From DATEPR01 sp036273855 (GTDB taxonomy: Bacteria > Actinomycetota > Actinomycetes > Mycobacteriales > Pseudonocardiaceae), in contig DASUGU010000135.1 in NCBI GenBank assembly GCA_036273855.1, positions 1-64,000 of the forward strand: DNA of 64,000 nt. The letters are read 5' to 3'. The position numbers and the translations under genes were made by a program. How positions within the stretch are numbered: position 1 is the first letter of the stretch; every line of letters starts with the position of its first letter. The notes under the pieces are model-generated. The model ran no database searches. It saw only the letters and a list, made by a program, of their open reading frames with translations, and was not told the DNA's origin. This document shows positions 8,312 through 18,100 of this stretch, in pieces.

Positions 8312-9496
8312 ATGTCGGGTGCCTTCATCATTGACGCTGCGCGCACGGTGTTCGGCCGGTACCGCGGTGGACTGTCCGGCGTGCGGGTCGACGACCTGGC
8401 CGCGCTTCCGGTGACCGAACTGCTGAGCCGGCACGACTCCCTCGACCCAGCGTCGATCGACGACGTGATCTACGGCAACACCAACGGTGCCGGCGAGGAG
8501 AACAGGAACATCGGCCGGATGGTCGCGCTGCTGGCCGGGCTGCCGACCACGGTGCCCGGCGCGACGGTGAACCGGTTGTGCGCGTCCGGCGGCGAGGCGA
8601 TGGTGCAGGCTGCGCGGGCGATCGGCGCTGGCGACGCCGACCTGATGGTGGCCGGTGGCGTCGAGGGCATGACGCGGGCGCCGTTCGTGGTGCCGCGCTC
8701 GGACCGGCCGTTCCCGGACCGCATGGAGGCCGTGTCCACGGCACTGGGCTGGCGGTTGGTCAATCCGAAGATGCGTCCTGAGTGGACGATCCCACTGGGC
8801 AGGGCCGCCGAGGACGTCGCCGTCGGCCTGGGCATCGGGCGGGCCGAGATGGACGAGTTCGCGCTGGGGTCGCAGCAGCGGGCTGCCGCGGCCTGGGCCG
8901 ACGGCGTGCACAAGGGTTTCGCCGTGCCGGTGTCGCTGCCGGACGGCTCCGCGGTGGACCGGGACGAGTCGGTGCGGCCGGACACCACGGCGGCGAAGCT
9001 GGCCAAGCTCAAGTCGGCGTTCTCCGCGGACGGCCCGGTGACCGCGGGCAACTCGTCACCGCTCAACGACGGCGCGTTCGCCGCGCTGGTCGGCAGCCGG
9101 GCGATGGCCGACCGGCTGGGCGCCGATCCGATCGGCGAGATCCTCGGCTCCGCCGTGGTGGCGGTGGAACCGCACCGGTTCACCGTTGCCCCGGTGGGCG
9201 CGGTGCGCAAGCTGTTGTCCCGGTTGAGCATCGCCTTCGACGAGGTCAACCTGTGGGAGATCAACGAGGCGTTCGCCGCGATGGTGCTGTCGGTGCTGCA
9301 CGAACTGCCCGAGATCGACCGGGACCGGGTGAACGTGCACGGCGGTGCGCTGGCCTACGGGCACCCGCTGGGCGCGTCCATGCCGAGGGTGATCGTCGAC
9401 GTGTGCCGGCACCTGCGGGCCCGGGGCGGCGGCGTCGGCGTGGCCACCGCGTGCGTCGGTGTCGGCCAGGGCATGGCGGTGGCGGTGCGGGTCTGA
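8312..9496 (+). CDS. thiolase family acetyl-CoA C-acyltransferase
   Basis: A biosynthetic or degradative thiolase of 394 aa that condenses or cleaves acyl-CoA. The nucleophile Cys90 is in NRLCASGG, the NEAFA motif is present, His351 is in GHPLGAS, and the second active Cys381 is in CVGVGQG. The usual motifs are CGSG and GHPIGATG, so the deviations are conservative. The overall pattern resembles PcaF and FadA-type thiolases, but substrate length cannot be told. ATG 8312 fits the conserved start (…AFIIDAARTVFGRY…). No partner dehydrogenase lies nearby. Confidence 0.88.
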   Translation: MSGAFIIDAARTVFGRYRGGLSGVRVDDLAALPVTELLSRHDSLDPASIDDVIYGNTNGAGEENRNIGRMVALLAGLPTTVPGATVNRLCASGGEAMVQAARAIGAGDADLMVAGGVEGMTRAPFVVPRSDRPFPDRMEAVSTALGWRLVNPKMRPEWTIPLGRAAEDVAVGLGIGRAEMDEFALGSQQRAAAAWADGVHKGFAVPVSLPDGSAVDRDESVRPDTTAAKLAKLKSAFSADGPVTAGNSSPLNDGAFAALVGSRAMADRLGADPIGEILGSAVVAVEPHRFTVAPVGAVRKLLSRLSIAFDEVNLWEINEAFAAMVLSVLHELPEIDRDRVNVHGGALAYGHPLGASMPRVIVDVCRHLRARGGGVGVATACVGVGQGMAVAVRV

Positions 9497-9500
9497 CCGG

Positions 9501-11501
9501 TCACGTGGTCCTGGGCCGGGGCAGCAGCCTGCGGACCAGCGGCTGCCGGTCGAGATCCGGCCCGCGCAACCCGGCCACGACCACCCCGACCAGTGACATC
9601 ACCCGGTCCAGCCGCTCGGACTCCACGTCGGGCGGATCGGGGGGCGGCTTGCCGGAGCGCACCGCGTCCGCGATGCCGTCCAGCGCCGTGACCACCCGTT
9701 CGACGTCGGCGTCCGGCGGTGCCGGGTCGCCCTGGGCGATCTCCACGGCCACCCGGGTCACCGCGCCGGTCACCCGTTCCAGCCCGATGATCGCCGGATA
9801 CCAGGCGGCGGCCAGCCGACCGGCCGCGGACGGCTCGACCAGTGCCCGCTGCAGTTCGGTGCGCAGATCGGACAGTTGCCGGTAGGTGCGGCGGCGCAGC
9901 GCGTTGCGGCCCTCCGGATCGGGGCGCAGCGCCAGGTCGGCGTACCGGGCGACGGCCTCGACGGCGTCCGCCAGCCGGCCGCCGATCCTGGGCTTGCGGC
10001 TGCCCGGCCACAGCAGATACCCGAAGACGAGCACGATCACGCAGCCCACCACGGTGTCCAGGGCGCGCGCCACCAGCAGGTCCCACCCGCCCGCGTGGCC
10101 GATCTCCAGCAGGATGAGCACCAGCGGTGTCAGCGTCGTGGTGAACATGCCGTACTGGCGGACCTGCGTGATCGGCAGCAGGAACGCGATCACGCCGGCG
10201 AACACCACCAGCACCCAGCCGCTCGGGCTCAACGCCAGCACACCGGCACCGACCACCGCGCCCACCAGCGTCCCGCCACCGCGCTGCACGGCCCGCGCGA
10301 ACACCGAGCCGAAGTCCGGTTTCAGCACGACCGCCACGGTCAGCACCAGCCAGTACGACCGTTCCAGCGGCGCCGCCAGCGCCACCGCTTCGGCCACCGC
10401 CACGCACACGCCCAACCGCAACGCGTGCAGCCAGGCCGTCGGCCCGGCCAGCACGTCGTCGAACCAGAAGTCCAGCCGCTCCCGCCAGGTGCGCCGCCGC
10501 CGGTCCGGTCGGTCCGGGCCGTCGGCCGTGCCGTCACCCGCCAGGTCGTCGACCACCGCGCGCAGCCCGGCCACCAGGGTCAGCACGGCGGGGGAGCCCT
10601 GGTCGGGCAGGTCGAGTTCGCCGGGGTCCCGGTCGGCCCGCACCGCCTCGGCGAGCGTCCGCACGGCGTCCACAACGGACCGTGGCGGCCGGTGTTTCGC
10701 GGACCCCATCGCGACCGCCGCCTCGACGGCCGGGGTGGCGTCGGTGAGCACCATGAACAGCCGCCGGTAGACCTGGTCGCGGCCGGACAGCCGGGAGCGG
10801 GCGGCGAGCAGCGCGTCGTAGGCGCTGTTCAGGGCGGTGGTCAACCGGTGCCGGGCCGCCCTGGCCTCCGGCGTGCCGGACAGGGTGAGCAGCGTGGCCA
10901 ACCGGTCGAACACGGCCGCCACCAGCGCCCGTTCCGGTGCCGTCGCCCGTAGCGGCCAGGCGCCCAGCGACAGCAGCAACGCCCAGCCGGCGCCCACGGC
11001 GAACCACGCCACCGCCACCGCCGGACTGACCACAACGGACTCGTGGGTGCCCAGGATGACGTACACCAGCAGTTGCAGGCTGGCCAGCGACGCGTTGTTC
11101 CCGGCCGCGCTGATCACCCCGGAGAACACGGCGACGCCGACGATCAGCACGGCCGTCCACCAGCCGTGCTCGCCGGCCAGCCCACCGAGGTAGAACCCGA
11201 TCGCGCCGGCCAGCACCGACAGCCCGCTGCGCCGCGCCCGGTCCCGGTACGGGCCGGAGATGGACGTCACCGTGCCGCACAGTGCACCGATCGCAGCCAG
11301 CACGCCGGGCAGGATGTGGCCGGACGCCACGCCCACGGCGATCGGTCCGGCGATCGCGGCCGCCGCCCGGCACGCCCGTTTCCAGTCGATCGGCGCCTTC
11401 GTGGGTACCAGCAGCTCGGTCAGCCAGCTGGGTGCCGACACGTCGGCCGTCCGGACCGCTGGTCCGGACGGCAGGGGTTCCGCCGCAGGTGCCGCACCCA
11501 C
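9501..11501 (-). CDS. FUSC family membrane protein (aromatic acid exporter-like)
   Basis: A 666-residue inner-membrane protein with two blocks of about five to six hydrophobic segments, separated and followed by soluble helical regions. This is the YccS/AaeB/FUSC architecture (fusaric acid resistance and p-hydroxybenzoate efflux families). Sequence marks include a GALCGT stretch in the first block and LKPDFGSVFARAVQRGGGTLVG in the second, a family signature. The start is GTG 11501. It is convergent with the thiolase gene, with only four bases between. The transported substrate cannot be inferred. Confidence 0.85.
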   Translation of the reverse strand: MGAAPAAEPLPSGPAVRTADVSAPSWLTELLVPTKAPIDWKRACRAAAAIAGPIAVGVASGHILPGVLAAIGALCGTVTSISGPYRDRARRSGLSVLAGAIGFYLGGLAGEHGWWTAVLIVGVAVFSGVISAAGNNASLASLQLLVYVILGTHESVVVSPAVAVAWFAVGAGWALLLSLGAWPLRATAPERALVAAVFDRLATLLTLSGTPEARAARHRLTTALNSAYDALLAARSRLSGRDQVYRRLFMVLTDATPAVEAAVAMGSAKHRPPRSVVDAVRTLAEAVRADRDPGELDLPDQGSPAVLTLVAGLRAVVDDLAGDGTADGPDRPDRRRRTWRERLDFWFDDVLAGPTAWLHALRLGVCVAVAEAVALAAPLERSYWLVLTVAVVLKPDFGSVFARAVQRGGGTLVGAVVGAGVLALSPSGWVLVVFAGVIAFLLPITQVRQYGMFTTTLTPLVLILLEIGHAGGWDLLVARALDTVVGCVIVLVFGYLLWPGSRKPRIGGRLADAVEAVARYADLALRPDPEGRNALRRRTYRQLSDLRTELQRALVEPSAAGRLAAAWYPAIIGLERVTGAVTRVAVEIAQGDPAPPDADVERVVTALDGIADAVRSGKPPPDPPDVESERLDRVMSLVGVVVAGLRGPDLDRQPLVRRLLPRPRTT

Positions 11502-11544
11502 GGCATCAACCTAGCGGCGGCGGGTGCCGATCACCCGCCGGCCG

Positions 11545-11997
11545 TCACTCGCCGGCGGGCAGCCACCCCCACATGCCCGACCGCCGGGCGCTCACCGCGG
11601 CCAGGATCGCCAGCACGATCACACCCAGTGCCTCCACCGCGATGGTGGTCTTCACGAACGGGCCCTGCGTCGACTCGCGGAAGCCGAACAGGCTCCACAC
11701 CATGCTGACCAGCAGCGCGGCCAGCGTACCCAGCGTGAACAGCGACGACAGCGCCGACGTCACCGAGAGCAACCGGTTGGACACGGAACACACCGCGACC
11801 GCCAGGAGCACCCCGATGACCACGTTGACCAGGAACAACGGCCCGATCACGTTCACCGAGCTGTAGTCGTCGGACTGCCACAGGAAGTAGTGGATCCAGG
11901 CCATGCCCAGCAGCAGCAGGGCGGCGACGATGCGCAGCCCGATCAGCAGCGGGGGCTGCCAGCGGGCCGTGGCCGGTCGGGTCTCGCTCACGGTCAT
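11545..11997 (-). CDS. small four-helix integral membrane protein
   Basis: 150 aa with four strongly hydrophobic segments (about 18-38, 50-70, 78-100 and 118-140) and short loops. The first helix ends in a WIHYFLW aromatic cluster. I do not recognise a characterised family. The ATG has AGGA a few bases upstream. It lies 44 bases upstream of the FUSC gene on the same strand and may be cotranscribed with it. Confidence 0.7.
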   Translation of the reverse strand: MTVSETRPATARWQPPLLIGLRIVAALLLLGMAWIHYFLWQSDDYSSVNVIGPLFLVNVVIGVLLAVAVCSVSNRLLSVTSALSSLFTLGTLAALLVSMVWSLFGFRESTQGPFVKTTIAVEALGVIVLAILAAVSARRSGMWGWLPAGE

Positions 11998-12133
11998 TTT
12001 CCTGCCACCTCATCCACCGGCCACGCCTGTCACCTGAGCATACGAACCAGACCGGCGCATGGATCGCACCGGCAGGCACAATGAGGAGGAGCAGAGCTGT
12101 GTCGAGGATGACACCCACAACGCGAGGACACGC

Positions 12134-12772
12134 ATGGCAGGAAAGCGGCGCAGGTCAATCCAACCGGCCAGCTCAGCCGTACCCACTGATGTGGCCAGGA
12201 TAGGCATTCCGATCGACAGTCTTCCGGACGAGACGCTACTCGTGGGTCTCGGCACGGGCGACCCGGAGATCGCCGTTGCCTTCGTGCGCCGGTTCCAGCG
12301 CACGGTGTTCGGGGTGGCGGTCGCCGTGCTCGGCGACCCCAAGCTGGCCGAGGACGTCGCACAGCAGACCTTCGAGCGTGCGTGGCGGCACGCCCAGGTC
12401 TACGACTCGCGGCGTGGCTCGGTGCGGACCTGGTTGACCACCATCGCCCACAACCTGGCCATCGACGTGGTCCGGGCACGCAAGCCGGTCCCGGTCGACC
12501 CGTCGGAGCTGACGGACATGCTCGGTGCGATCAGGGACACGCCGGAGCGGCGTGCCATGGCCAGCGAGGATGCCCGCGAACTGCGCGCCGAACTGGCACT
12601 GCTGCCCAAGGAGCAGGCGCGCGCGGTCGTGCTGGCCGGCATCTACGGCATGACCGCGAAGCAGATCGCCGAACTGGAGTCGATTCCGTTGGGGACGGCC
12701 AAGACGCGCATCCGAACCGCGATGGAGAAACTGAGGGGCAGACTGAACGTGAAGCGGGCCGATCATGAGTGA
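12134..12772 (+). CDS. ECF-type RNA polymerase sigma factor
   Basis: A group 4 sigma factor of 212 aa. Region 2 (about residues 40-110) carries DVAQQTFERAWRH and RTWLTTIAHNLAIDVVR; region 4 (about 150-205) has LLPKEQARAVVLAGIYGMTAKQIAEL with a typical helix-turn-helix and TAKTRIRTAMEKLR. ATG 12134 has GAGGAC eight bases upstream and is preferred over the in-frame ATG at 12059. The gene overlaps the next one by eight bases, the usual arrangement for a sigma factor with its own anti-sigma factor, so its activity is presumably held in check by that protein. Confidence 0.9.
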   Translation: MAGKRRRSIQPASSAVPTDVARIGIPIDSLPDETLLVGLGTGDPEIAVAFVRRFQRTVFGVAVAVLGDPKLAEDVAQQTFERAWRHAQVYDSRRGSVRTWLTTIAHNLAIDVVRARKPVPVDPSELTDMLGAIRDTPERRAMASEDARELRAELALLPKEQARAVVLAGIYGMTAKQIAELESIPLGTAKTRIRTAMEKLRGRLNVKRADHE

Positions 12773-13463
12773 GCTGAGCTGCGAGCGCATGCACGAGGTC
12801 GCCCCCGAACTGGCGCTGGACATCCTCACCGGTTACGAGCGGGCGACGGCACAGGCACATCTGAACGAGTGCCCGCAGTGCCGCGCGTACGTCGGGTCGC
12901 TGGCCCAGGTCAGTGACCGCCTGTTGACGCTGGTGCCCGGTGTCGAACCGCCGGTCGGCTTCGAGGACCGGGTCCTGTCCCGGATGGGGCTGACCCCGCC
13001 GGCGCCCCGGCAGCCGCGCAGGCGCTGGCTGGCCGTCACGGCCGTGGCCGCTGCCGCCGCGGTGGTGTTCGGCGTCGGCGGTTGGGTCGTGGGTGGCGTG
13101 ACCACGCAGCACACGACGGTCACCGCCGAGGCCGAGAACGGCATCCGTGTCGCCACCTTCCGCACGGCCGACCGCCAGGCCGTCGGTGAGGTGTTCACCT
13201 ACCAGAACGACCCGTCGTGGGTGTACATGGCGGTGCACGCCCCGGCCAACGTCGGCTGGGTGGCCTGCCAACTGGTCAAGCGGGACGGTTCGATCGTGCA
13301 GATCGGCGCGTTCACCCTGTCCGCGGGCAAGGGCACGTGGAGTTCCGACCTGCAGCTCGACCCGAACTCGGTGGCCTCGGCACGGCTGGTGTCCAACAAG
13401 GGCACGATCCTGGCATCGGCGGCCTTCGACGCGGGTGACCAGCCCGAGTTCGGCTCCCACTGA
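12765..13463 (+). CDS. zinc-finger anti-sigma factor, membrane anchored
   Basis: A 232-residue partner of the preceding sigma factor. The N-terminal cytoplasmic part has the zinc-associated anti-sigma motif H32-x3-C36-x2-C39 (HLNECPQC). A single membrane helix follows at about residues 88-110, then an external domain of about 120 residues with a beta-rich pattern (DPSWVYMAVHAP…VGWVACQLV) like RskA/SigK regulatory domains. It probably releases the sigma factor after proteolysis or a redox signal. The start ATG lies inside the sigma gene's last codons, so translation is coupled. Confidence 0.88.
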   Translation: MSELSCERMHEVAPELALDILTGYERATAQAHLNECPQCRAYVGSLAQVSDRLLTLVPGVEPPVGFEDRVLSRMGLTPPAPRQPRRRWLAVTAVAAAAAVVFGVGGWVVGGVTTQHTTVTAEAENGIRVATFRTADRQAVGEVFTYQNDPSWVYMAVHAPANVGWVACQLVKRDGSIVQIGAFTLSAGKGTWSSDLQLDPNSVASARLVSNKGTILASAAFDAGDQPEFGSH

Positions 13464-13543
13464 CGGGTAGCCCCTACTGATGATCGCCTGAAGGTCCTGG
13501 CTGGTTCAGCCAGGGCTCAGGTTCGTCCGTGACAGTGGACCGC

Positions 13544-13996
13544 ATGACGAAGCGTACGAAGGTCACCCTGGTCGCCGGCACCGCGGCGCTGGCCCTGGCC
13601 GGCATCGGCGGGGGTGTGGCGTTCGCCTCCAGCGGCACGCCTGCCGTCGCTCCCGCGGCGGCCGTCACCACCTCGGCACCCTCCCCGGCCCCGGCGCGGC
13701 ATGCCCGGCACTGGGCGAACCGGGTGGAGCACGGCGAGTTCACGGTCCGCACCAAGCAGGGCGACAGTGTCGTCGACGTGCAGCGCGGCCAGGTGACCGC
13801 GGTGTCCGCCACGTCCGTGACGGTCCGCAGCGGCGACGGCTTCACCACGACGTACACCGTGGCCGGCACGTCCAAGGTCCGCGCCCAGCAGAAGTCCTCC
13901 ACCATCGGCGCGGTCCACGACGGCGACCACGTCGTGGTGCTCGCCACCCGGTCCGGTGGCAAGGACACCGTCCGCCGGATGAACGACCGACACTGA
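13544..13996 (+). CDS. small secreted protein with a DUF5666-like domain
   Basis: 150 aa with a basic start (MTKRTKVT), a hydrophobic signal segment ending near a FASSGTPA cleavage region, and an Ala/Pro/Thr-rich linker. The C-terminal beta-strand domain has the pattern GQVTAVSATSVTVRSGDGFTTTYTV, as seen in actinobacterial DUF5666-like exported proteins. The start could also be GTG 13529. It follows the anti-sigma gene by 80 bases on the same strand, so it may be a target of the same regulon. Function unknown. Confidence 0.7.
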   Translation: MTKRTKVTLVAGTAALALAGIGGGVAFASSGTPAVAPAAAVTTSAPSPAPARHARHWANRVEHGEFTVRTKQGDSVVDVQRGQVTAVSATSVTVRSGDGFTTTYTVAGTSKVRAQQKSSTIGAVHDGDHVVVLATRSGGKDTVRRMNDRH

Positions 13997-14091
13997 TCCG
14001 CCGGTTGTCCGCAAATTGTCCAGCATTCGAATTAAAGCTGCTCCCTCGGTGTCGATATCATGGTGTGGTCGACGAAATCCCGGGAGCGCAG

Positions 14092-14694
14092 ATGGCAGGT
14101 TCGCCCGGCAGATCCGGACGTCCGGATCCAGACGTCGCGGCAGCGAGGATAAGCCGCGGCGCGGCCGTTATCGGCGCGGTCACCGCCGTGATCACCCTGG
14201 CCGGTGCCATTGTCGGAATCATCTACGCCACCCGGCCCTCAGCGGCGGCGGCACCGCCCGGCGTGATCGCCGTCGCCGGCTCGCCGACCAAGACGGCGTT
14301 GCCCTGTAACGACAAGCTCACGATCACCAGTCCGAAACCCGGCCAGCTCGAGACCGGCCACCTCGGTGCCCGCGTTGCCGGGGTGGCCTGCGGACTCAGT
14401 TTCCAGTACGGGTGGCTGTTCGATCACGACGGCCAAGATCCGTACTACTACGAAGTGTTTCCCGATTCACCCGGACCGGTGGTGCACGGTAACGGGAAAT
14501 GGTCCACCATCGATCAACCGATAGGCGGACCCGGCGATGTCGACAAGACCTACTATCTCACCCTCGTCCTGGCATCCGCGTCCTGCGACAACGCATTACG
14601 GCAGCTCCAGCCGACCGACGGCGACTACAAGCTGCTCGGCTTCCCGCCCGGCTGCACCATCGTGGCCGACGTGCCTGTCACGGTGACGTACTGA
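14092..14694 (+). CDS. membrane-anchored hypothetical protein
   Basis: A 200-residue protein with a Gly/Arg/Pro-rich N-terminus, one membrane helix at about 20-45 and an outward domain containing four cysteines (in LPCND, VACGL, ASCDN and PGCTI) that could form two disulfides. ATG 14092 has GGGAG six bases upstream and is preferred over the frame start at 14005. I do not recognise the domain; its length and disulfide pattern suggest a small extracytoplasmic binding module. The coding segment is slightly less GC-rich than its neighbours. Confidence 0.6.
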   Translation: MAGSPGRSGRPDPDVAAARISRGAAVIGAVTAVITLAGAIVGIIYATRPSAAAAPPGVIAVAGSPTKTALPCNDKLTITSPKPGQLETGHLGARVAGVACGLSFQYGWLFDHDGQDPYYYEVFPDSPGPVVHGNGKWSTIDQPIGGPGDVDKTYYLTLVLASASCDNALRQLQPTDGDYKLLGFPPGCTIVADVPVTVTY

Positions 14695-14719
14695 CCCGTC
14701 CTGTCGGTAGGTTGCCGGT

Positions 14720-15178
14720 GTGGTGGTCGACGAGCAGCAGACCGTGGTGATCTACACCGACGGCGCGTGCAGTGGAAATCCCGGACCGGGTGGATGGGGT
14801 GCCGTGCTCAGTTACGGCGGTCACGAGAAGGAGTTGTACGGCGCCGAGGCCGCGCCGACGACGAACAACCGGATGGAGCTGACCGCGCCGATCCAGGCAC
14901 TGGACAGCCTGACCCGGCCCTCCGTGGTGGACATCCACACCGACAGTTCGTACGTGCGCAACGGCATCACGTCCTGGATGCGCAACTGGAAACGCAACGG
15001 CTGGCGGACCAGCGCCGGCCAACCGGTGAAGAACGCCGACCTGTGGCGCCAGTTGGAGACCGCCGTCGGCCGGCACCAGGTGGAGTGGTTCTGGGTCAAG
15101 GGACACGCGGGCGATCCGGGCAACGAGCGGGCCGACCGGCTGGCCACCAAGGGCGCCCGCGAGGCCGCCGGCCGCTGA
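14720..15178 (+). CDS. rnhA: ribonuclease HI
   Basis: Cleaves the RNA strand of RNA-DNA hybrids. All four catalytic residues are present: Asp in YTDGACSGNPGPGGWG, Glu in NNRMEL, Asp in HTDSSYV, and Asp in the ERADRLA segment. The handle-region His lies in KGHAGDPGNERAD. At 152 aa it is a stand-alone bacterial RNase HI without extra domains. The start is GTG 14720. It is convergent with the AfsR-like gene, whose stop lies four bases away. Confidence 0.95.
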   Translation: MVVDEQQTVVIYTDGACSGNPGPGGWGAVLSYGGHEKELYGAEAAPTTNNRMELTAPIQALDSLTRPSVVDIHTDSSYVRNGITSWMRNWKRNGWRTSAGQPVKNADLWRQLETAVGRHQVEWFWVKGHAGDPGNERADRLATKGAREAAGR

Positions 15179-15182
15179 CCGG

Positions 15183-18100
15183 TCACCCGCTGCGCAGCGC
15201 GAGCTGCGCCAGGCGGCTCTGCACCCGGTCCGCGTCCGGGGCCATGGCCAGGCGCTGGAAGATCTCCAGCGCCTGCTTCAGGTGGGTCCGGCCGGTTTCG
15301 GTGTCGCCGGTGCGCAGGTGGCATTCGCCGATGCCCTCCAGCGCGGTGGCCTCGTGCTCCGGTTGATGGGTGCGGCGGGCCTGGTCGAGGGCGTCGTGGT
15401 GGATGGTCAGCGCCTGCGGGCGGTTGCCGGTCGCGGCGAGCACGGTGGCGTAGTGGTTGAGCGCCCACACCTCGTTGCCGTGGGCGCCGGTCCGCCGGAA
15501 CAGATCCAGGCCGGTGCGCAGGTCGCGGATCGCGCCCGGATGGTCGCCGGTCCGACCCCGGATCTGGCCCAGCATGGTCAACGTGTTGGCCTGCCCGTGC
15601 CGCTCGCCCAGGCGCTGGAACAGGTCCAGGGCCGCGCACAGGTCGCGGATCGCCGCCGGATGGTCGCCGAGCAGCCCACGCACCTCCCCGATGCACGCCA
15701 GGGCGACGGCCTCGCCGGTCCGGTCACCCAGGTGCCGGTGCAGGTTCAGCGCGTCGTGCAGGTCGCGCAGCGCGCCCCGGTAGTCGCCGGTCCGCCGCTG
15801 GATCTGGCCCAGCCGGTTGAGCGCGTTCGCCTGGCCCCTGCGGTCACCCAGATCCCTCGCCAGATCCAGGGCGGCGCGTAGGTCGTGGGCCGCGCTCGGC
15901 AGATCGCCGCTCATCCCCCGGATCTGGCCCAGCATGGTGAGCGCGTTGGACTGGCCACGCCGTTCGCCCAGGCGCTGGCACAGCTCCAGGGCCTGGCGCA
16001 GGTCGCGGATCGCACCCGAGTGGTCGCCGGTGAAGCCGCGGATCTGGCCCAGCCGGGTCAGGGCGTTGGCCTGCGCTCGGTGATCCGCCATGTCGCGGGA
16101 CAGGTGCAGCGCATCGCGCAGGTCCCGGATGGCGCCGGAGAAGTCGCCGGTCGCCCCGCGAACGTCGCCCAGCCAGGTCAGGGCGCGGGCCTGGCCGGGC
16201 CGGTCGCCGACGTGCCGCGCGGCGGCCGTGGCCATGATGTGCAGGCTGATCGCCTCGGTCCACGGTCCGTCGACGTGCAGCAGCGTGGCCAGACCGGCGG
16301 TGAGCGCGACGATCCGCTCGGCGTGGTCCCGGACGATCGCGTGGCGCAGCGCCGCCAGCAGGTTGGCGCGTTCGGCGCGCAACCATGCCCACGCCGCGTC
16401 CGCGTCGGGCAGCGATCCGGCGACCTCGGGTCCGGGGAACCTGGTGACCAGACTGTCGGCCCGGTTCGCCGTGTGCTGGTAGTGGTCCAGCAGGCGTTCC
16501 AGCGCGGCGTCGCGGTCCGGGTCGTCGTGCGCCAGGGCGCGGGCGTGCAGGCGGATGAGGTCGTGCATCCGGTAGCGGCCGGGCGCGTGCGGGATGAGCA
16601 GGTTGTGGTCGACCAGGCCCTCCAGCTCGCGCGCGGCGGTGTCCTGGTCGGTGCCGGCGAGCGCGGCGGCCGCGTGGGCGTCGGTGTCCGGGCCGGGGAT
16701 CAGGCCCAGCAGGCGGAAGAACCGCTGCCGGGCGTCGTCCAGGCTGCGGTACGACAGGGCGAACACGGCGCCCAGGTCACGTTCCCCGTCGGACAGCGTG
16801 CTGACCCGCTGGTGCTGGTCGCGCAGCAGCCCGGCCAGTAGGGCGGCGCTCCAGGCCGGGCGGTGCCGCAGCAGCGCGGCAGCGATGCGCAGCGCCAGCG
16901 GCAGCCGCCCGCACAGCTCGGTGATCTCGGCCAGCTCCGGCAACTCCCGACCGGTCACCGCCTCCACCAGGGCCAGCGCGTCCGAGCTGGGCAGCACGTC
17001 CAGCGACAGGGTGCGCGAGTCCAGCCCCTTCAGGCGTCGCCGGCTGGTCACCAGCACCAGACAGCCCGACCCGCCGGGCAGCAGCGGCCGGACCTGCGCC
17101 TCGTCGGTGGCGTTGTCCAGCACGATCAGGGTCCTGGTGTCGGCGAGGCGCTGCCGGTAGAGGGCGGCTCGGTCCTCGACGTCGTGCGGAATCCGCTCCG
17201 GTGGCACGCCGAGGGCGCACAGCAGCCGGTCCAGCGCCTCACCGGAGGTGCGCGGCTGGCAGCCCTCGGTGTAGCCGTGCAGGTCGACGAACAGTTGCCC
17301 GTCGGGAAACCGGCCGGCCAGGCGGTGTGCGGTGTGCACGGCCAGGGCTGTTTTGCCGACGCCGGCCATCCCGTCGATCGCCGAGATCACCACGACACCG
17401 CCGGTGCCCGACTCCGAGTCGCCCAGCAGCGAGTCCACTTCCGCCCGGCGGCCGGTGAACCATCGCGGTGCGGCCGGCAGTTGGCGTGGCACAACGGAAC
17501 GGATCGACACCGGCCCGACGTCCAGCGACGGGTCGTCGGTGAGTATCCGCTGGTGCAGCTCGTGCAGCGCGTGACCGGGACCGGTGCCCAGTTCGTCGGC
17601 GAGCCGCTCGCGCACCCGCCGGTAGGCGTCGAGGGCGTCGGCCTGCCGGCCGCTGCGGAACAGGGCGAGCATCAGCTGCCCGGCCAACCGCTCGTCCAGC
17701 GGATGTTCCCGCGCCCACAACGACAACTGCGCCAGCACCAGGCCATGCCGCCCCCGCCGTAGCTGCACGTCCGTCAGGTCCCGTTCGACCGTGTGGCGTT
17801 GCTGGTTCAGGCTCGCCCGCACGTCGGCCAGCCACGGCGTGTCCAGCTCGCCGAACACCTCGCCGCGCCACATGCCCAGCGCCCGCTCGAACAGGCCGGC
17901 GGCCCGGTCGTCCTCGCCGCAGGCACGGGCCTGGTCGACCGACCGGCGGAACGCGTGCACGTCGACGCACCGCTCGTCGAGTTCGATCAGGTAGCCGTCC
18001 GGGCGTCGCACGATCGCCACGCCGTCGATGCCCGCCAACGCGGTCCGCAGCAGTGACACGTAGATCTGCGCCGCCTTGCGCGGCCGTTCCGGCAGTCGGC

